Shown piece by piece: positions 60,785-64,000 of a DNA stretch of 64,000 nucleotides (within the stretch, counting starts at the first letter, position 1; the number at the start of each line of letters is the position of its first letter). The stretch comes from an uncultured Bacteroides sp. (GTDB lineage: Bacteria > Bacteroidota > Bacteroidia > Bacteroidales > Bacteroidaceae): contig NZ_CALDPF010000028.1 in the NCBI RefSeq assembly GCF_937912035.1, positions 1 through 64,000 on the forward strand, read 5' to 3'. A model generated the notes under the pieces. It did no database searches. It saw only the letters and a list, made by a program, of their open reading frames with translations, and was not told the DNA's origin. The position numbers were made by a program, and so were the translations under genes.

Positions 60785-61366
60785 ATGAAGAAACTTGTTT
60801 TTGCGACAAATAACGCACATAAGCTGGAGGAAATCCGTGCGATATTAGGCAATAAGGTAGAGATCCTGAGCCTTAATGATATAAATTGTTATGCTGATAT
60901 TCCTGAAACGGCTGATTCTCTGCAAGGTAATGCGGCATTGAAAGCACAGTATATATATAAGAACTATGGTTTAGACTGTTTTGCCGATGATACTGGTCTT
61001 GAAGTTGAGGCTTTGAACGGTGCGCCTGGAATATATTCTGCCAGATATGCCGGTGGAGAAGGGCATGACTCTGAAGCCAACATGAAGAAACTGCTTTCTG
61101 AAATGCAGGATAAGGACAACCGTAAGGCACGTTTCCGTACTGTTATTTGCCTGATAGAGGAAGGTAAGGAACACTTCTTCGAAGGAATAGTAAACGGCAG
61201 CATAATACGTGAAAGAAAAGGTGGAGCAGGTTTCGGCTATGATCCTGTATTTATGCCGGACGGTTATTCAGAAACTTTTGCTGAGATGGGTAATGATGAA
61301 AAGAATAAGATAAGTCATCGCGCTAGAGCTGTACAGAAACTTTGCGAATACCTAAATTATAGATGA
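60785..61366 (+). CDS. rdgB: Non-canonical purine NTP pyrophosphatase (RdgB/HAM1)
   Basis: House-cleaning enzyme that hydrolyses dITP and XTP to keep them out of DNA. The 193-aa protein starts KLVFATNNAHKLEEIRAILG, has the catalytic DDTGLEVEAL and ends its active site with GFGYDPVFMPDG and SHRARA. It starts 3 bases after the yitT-like stop. A hairpin terminator follows. Confidence 0.96.
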   Translation: MKKLVFATNNAHKLEEIRAILGNKVEILSLNDINCYADIPETADSLQGNAALKAQYIYKNYGLDCFADDTGLEVEALNGAPGIYSARYAGGEGHDSEANMKKLLSEMQDKDNRKARFRTVICLIEEGKEHFFEGIVNGSIIRERKGGAGFGYDPVFMPDGYSETFAEMGNDEKNKISHRARAVQKLCEYLNYR

Positions 61367-61381
61367 AATTTTGTTAAAATG

Positions 61382-61430
61382 GAAATACGGGATTCAAATC
61401 ACTTTAGATTGAGTTTCGTATTTCTTTTTT
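61382..61430 (+). terminator. Terminator of the leuS-rdgB operon
   Basis: GAAATACG (61382-61389) pairs with CGTATTTC (61417-61424), with an inner AATC/GATT stem, followed by six T. Confidence 0.8.
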
Positions 61431-61492
61431 ATTGATAACAATATTAATAAAGTTCGATAATATATTGATAATTGTTTTGATGAAATAATTAC

Positions 61493-62380
61493 TTAGAATG
61501 ATAATATTTTCTTCTCTAAAATCAAATCCTGTTCATTCATCTGAGGTGCCGGAATGGCGCACATACGAATGACGTCTTCTTTTTGACAAGTATAATGATA
61601 ATATACTTTCTCTATATCGCTTAATTTATTTTCTATTTTTACTTCACCTTTTGTTTTCAGGAATTCAGAACGTGAGACCTTGTCGGACACCTTGACAAAC
61701 AGTATTCTTCTTGCAATAGGATTGTAATTATAATCAAGGCAAGTATATACTCCTTTCAGATATTTCGGATTATCAAACATAGGCAGTTTAAGACAAATAT
61801 TGAATAGAGCCATCTGCGGCTTTTCTTTCTCGTTAAACATCAGATACAGATGATCTGTTCCATTCAAAAATGCTGCCCCCCAGTGTGTACTACCATACGC
61901 ATTATTATGCCCTACCTCTATATAATTCCCAACCTCTGACGGTGCTATGAGATAAGGCTCAATCTTCAATGCATTACTACTGGATGATATGCTATAGCTC
62001 ATGTATATTCCACTGAAGGTATTGATCCTGTTCACAGTTTCATGTAAATTATATACCAGTGTTTCTATAAATGGAATAACTGTATTCGTATCTTTGCTCT
62101 TTACAGTCATATCCACATTGAATATTCCCTCTTTTAGCTTTGGAAGCATATTCAACAGTTTTTTCTTTGATATATTATTTACCCAAACCAACGAAGCATC
62201 CAAGGCATCATCCATATCCAACCCCTTATCCCTGTTTTTCACATATGCCGGAAGAACTGTAGAATATAATGCTGAAAGCACACTCGGCACCATTTGTGTA
62301 CTTTCAGCTATATCCTTCATCTTTATACCTTTTGCCCTTAAATAAGAAATACGCTCATATATTTGTCTCAATTCATCCAT
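61493..62380 (-). CDS. Unrecognised protein with N-terminal HTH-like region
   Basis: A 295-aa protein that I do not recognise. Residues about 5-45 (IYERISYLRAKGIKMKDIAE, then PSVLSALYSTV) look like a helix-turn-helix of the kind found in DNA-binding regulators, followed by more helix. Residues about 110-295 form a beta-rich domain with no familiar motif (IEVGHNNAYGSTHWGAAFLN; DHLYLMFNEKEKPQMALFNI). There is no signal peptide or membrane segment. It is divergent from a transporter, with a TATATTTG -7 box at 62405-62412 (minus strand) and a perfect dyad in the shared region. A one-component regulator of that transporter is the natural guess, unproven. Confidence 0.65.
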   Translation of the reverse strand: MDELRQIYERISYLRAKGIKMKDIAESTQMVPSVLSALYSTVLPAYVKNRDKGLDMDDALDASLVWVNNISKKKLLNMLPKLKEGIFNVDMTVKSKDTNTVIPFIETLVYNLHETVNRINTFSGIYMSYSISSSSNALKIEPYLIAPSEVGNYIEVGHNNAYGSTHWGAAFLNGTDHLYLMFNEKEKPQMALFNICLKLPMFDNPKYLKGVYTCLDYNYNPIARRILFVKVSDKVSRSEFLKTKGEVKIENKLSDIEKVYYHYTCQKEDVIRMCAIPAPQMNEQDLILEKKILSF

Positions 62381-62472
62381 CTAAATCTTCTATTTATTAT
62401 TCTTCAAATATACATATTTTTTTGATTTATGTTTGTATTAATAATCAATATTACAAAGTAATTACATTTCTA

Positions 62473-62488
62473 TGTGATATTTGTCACA
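62473..62488. promoter_or_regulatory. TGTGA-N6-TCACA dyad in divergent promoter region
   Basis: A perfect inverted repeat identical in form to the E. coli CRP consensus, with adjacent TTACAAAGTAATTAC also symmetric (62452-62466). It lies between the -7 boxes of the HTH-like gene (62405-62412) and the transporter gene (TACTTTTG, 62580-62587). The binder could be a Crp/Fnr-family protein or the neighbouring HTH protein. Confidence 0.6.
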
Positions 62489-62612
62489 AAGCGGTTATAT
62501 ATTAGTTGCATTAATATTTCTGAATTGTTTCAAGGTTATTATTCATTTTTTATTCATTTTTTCCTTGCCAAAGCAGTCCTACTTTTGCATCGTATTCAAA
62601 AAAAACAGAAAA

Positions 62613-64000
62613 ATGAAAATTAATTCAGCAACCGATAAGGACATACAAACCAAAACTGCCAAATCAATCCCAGACTGGCTTTTCGTCATTTGGGCTGGCA
62701 GTACAGCATTATTGTCATACTCACTTGTCTATGCATTACGCAAACCTTTTACAGCAGCCGAATTCGAAGGATTACAATTTTTCGGAATGGATTATAAAAT
62801 AGCAGTGAGTATAATCCAACTTTTAGGATACGTGCTGGCAAAATTGTTAGGTATTAAGTATATATCAGAACTGAAACCTGAAGGACGATTGAAATTTATA
62901 ATAGGCTCAGCCGTACTTTCTGAAGTTTCCCTTTTGGCGTTCGGCCTCTTCCCTTTACCTTACAATATATTGGCGTTGTTTTTCAACGGTCTGTCATTAG
63001 GATGTATGTGGGGAGTAATATTCAGTTTCCTTGAGGGTAGACGTACCACGGACATACTTGCAAGTATTATGGGAGTGAGCATGGCACTAAGTTCCGGAGT
63101 TGCCAAATCCTTAGGTCTTTATGCATTAAATTCACTACACGTTAGCGAGTTCTGGATGCCGGCACTGATTGGAGGTATAGCACTTCCGCTTTTATGTTTC
63201 ACAGGATGGATGATGACAAAATTCCCTGCACCGACAGAGAAAGATATAGCATCACGCTCTGTACGAGTAACATTGAACGGACAACAAAGATGGGAACTGT
63301 TCCGTAAATACATGCCACTGCTGATTATGCTATTCGGTGCAAACCTCCTGCTCACAGTTCAAAGAGATATAAAAGAAGACTTCATTGTCTGTATAGTAGA
63401 TGTATCAACCATATCATCGTGGGCATTCGCACAAATAGACAGTATTGCAACATTTGTCATGTTGGCTGTATTTGCCCTATTGGCAACCACCTATAATCAT
63501 ATGAAAGTTCTTTGCATACTATTGATACTCTCCACTATAGGAATGGGTAGCCTGGCAATGATAGGTGCTAATTTCGAGGCTTACAATCTGCCAACAACAA
63601 TATGGCTGTTCCTGCAAAGCTTATGTCTGGACATAGCTTACCTGAGTTTCCAGACTATATTTTTCGAAAGATTCATAGCATGTTTCAAAATAAAAGGAAA
63701 TGTTGGATTTTTCATTATAACAATAGACTTTGTAGGATATATGGGAACTTTAGCAATATTGTTTTTCAAGGAATTCCACGCTTCACACATTGACTGGGCA
63801 GAGTTCTATAACAATATGAGCATATACATAGGAATAACATGCTGCATTGCATTTATCGGTTCGATGATATACATCATATACGAAAAATACAGAAAAAGTT
63901 CTATAGATCAGAATAATACTAAAAATAAAATCGTGAAGGAAATCCCTTCAAATATAGAAAACGAAACAATAACTACTAATATTTACTTAAAAGAATCAGC
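62613..64000 (+). CDS. MFS-like multi-spanning transporter (partial, runs off window)
   Basis: An open frame of 462 codons from ATG at 62613 with no stop before the window end. The start MKINSATDKDIQTKTAKSIP is followed by about 11-12 hydrophobic helices; SYSLVYALRKPFTAAEF near the first helix and GRRTTDILASIMGVSMALSS in the middle loop resemble the sugar-phosphate/organophosphate antiporter group of the major facilitator superfamily. The Pfam family may be DUF5690, which I could not verify. The substrate is unknown. It is divergent from the HTH-like gene. The C-terminus after about residue 430 is hydrophilic and AT-rich, so the true end is probably close. Confidence 0.8.
   Translation, partial: MKINSATDKDIQTKTAKSIPDWLFVIWAGSTALLSYSLVYALRKPFTAAEFEGLQFFGMDYKIAVSIIQLLGYVLAKLLGIKYISELKPEGRLKFIIGSAVLSEVSLLAFGLFPLPYNILALFFNGLSLGCMWGVIFSFLEGRRTTDILASIMGVSMALSSGVAKSLGLYALNSLHVSEFWMPALIGGIALPLLCFTGWMMTKFPAPTEKDIASRSVRVTLNGQQRWELFRKYMPLLIMLFGANLLLTVQRDIKEDFIVCIVDVSTISSWAFAQIDSIATFVMLAVFALLATTYNHMKVLCILLILSTIGMGSLAMIGANFEAYNLPTTIWLFLQSLCLDIAYLSFQTIFFERFIACFKIKGNVGFFIITIDFVGYMGTLAILFFKEFHASHIDWAEFYNNMSIYIGITCCIAFIGSMIYIIYEKYRKSSIDQNNTKNKIVKEIPSNIENETITTNIYLKES

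Overview
The window is AT-rich chromosomal DNA from a member of the Bacteroidales, most likely a gut Bacteroides, Phocaeicola or Prevotella relative. The evidence is consistent across the window. Promoters carry the Bacteroidetes -7 element TAnnTTTG. Start codons lack strong Shine-Dalgarno sequences. There are families largely confined to this phylum (DUF4271, DUF3098, DUF4861, GT117/DUF2723), and many secreted or lipoprotein polysaccharide-degrading enzymes. No rRNA, tRNA, CRISPR array, insertion sequence or phage gene was found.

Layout. 0-11.5 kb: nadB, a PH-domain membrane protein, a dihydrolipoyl dehydrogenase, a PBP4-type carboxypeptidase, a KduD-like uronate dehydrogenase with a DUF4861 lipoprotein, a NodB deacetylase and a large GT117-type membrane glycosyltransferase. 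11.8-13.9 kb: an unassigned 676-aa secreted protein, probably a glycosidase. 13.9-18.7 kb: a phosphate module (pstB, pstA, pstC, pstS and an outer-membrane porin) with 11-bp Pho-box-like repeats before pstS and the porin, and no adjacent phoU. 19-22 kb: a heparinase II/III-like lyase and a DUF4369/TlpA thioredoxin lipoprotein. 22.2-34.2 kb: a minus-strand housekeeping block with tyrS, tatD, yidD-rnpA, LOG-DUF4271-hemD, metK behind a SAM-II riboswitch, and the operon methyltransferase-ftsX-DUF3098-uppP-truB-queA-folK.

34.3-56.9 kb is a pectin (rhamnogalacturonan) degradation region: GH3, GH105, GH28, a 702-aa six-hairpin protein, GH106, a second GH105, a second GH28, GH31, a tandem GH43-GH43 and a single GH43. 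It is interrupted by miaB and an acetyl-CoA hydrolase/CoA-transferase gene, and contains no SusC/SusD pair, regulator or polysaccharide lyase. The GH28 and GH105 enzymes would trim galacturonic-acid/rhamnose oligomers and their unsaturated ends, GH106 would remove rhamnose, GH43/GH31/GH3 would clear side chains, and KduD at 5.3 kb could channel the resulting unsaturated uronate downstream. A shared sequence element around GTAC sits before kduD, the 676-aa gene and GH28/GH105 genes, which suggests one regulator acting on dispersed units.

56.9-64 kb: leuS, a YitT-family membrane protein, rdgB, then a divergent pair made of an unfamiliar HTH-like protein and a truncated 12-TM-type transporter, with a perfect TGTGA-N6-TCACA dyad between them.

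The least explained features are short palindromic units repeated at 21-22-bp spacing in intergenic regions (28.9 and 49.2 kb clearly, 11.6 and 37.0 kb more weakly), the shared element at pectin promoters, and the HTH/transporter pair at the right end. All function calls come from reading motifs by eye; no database search was run.
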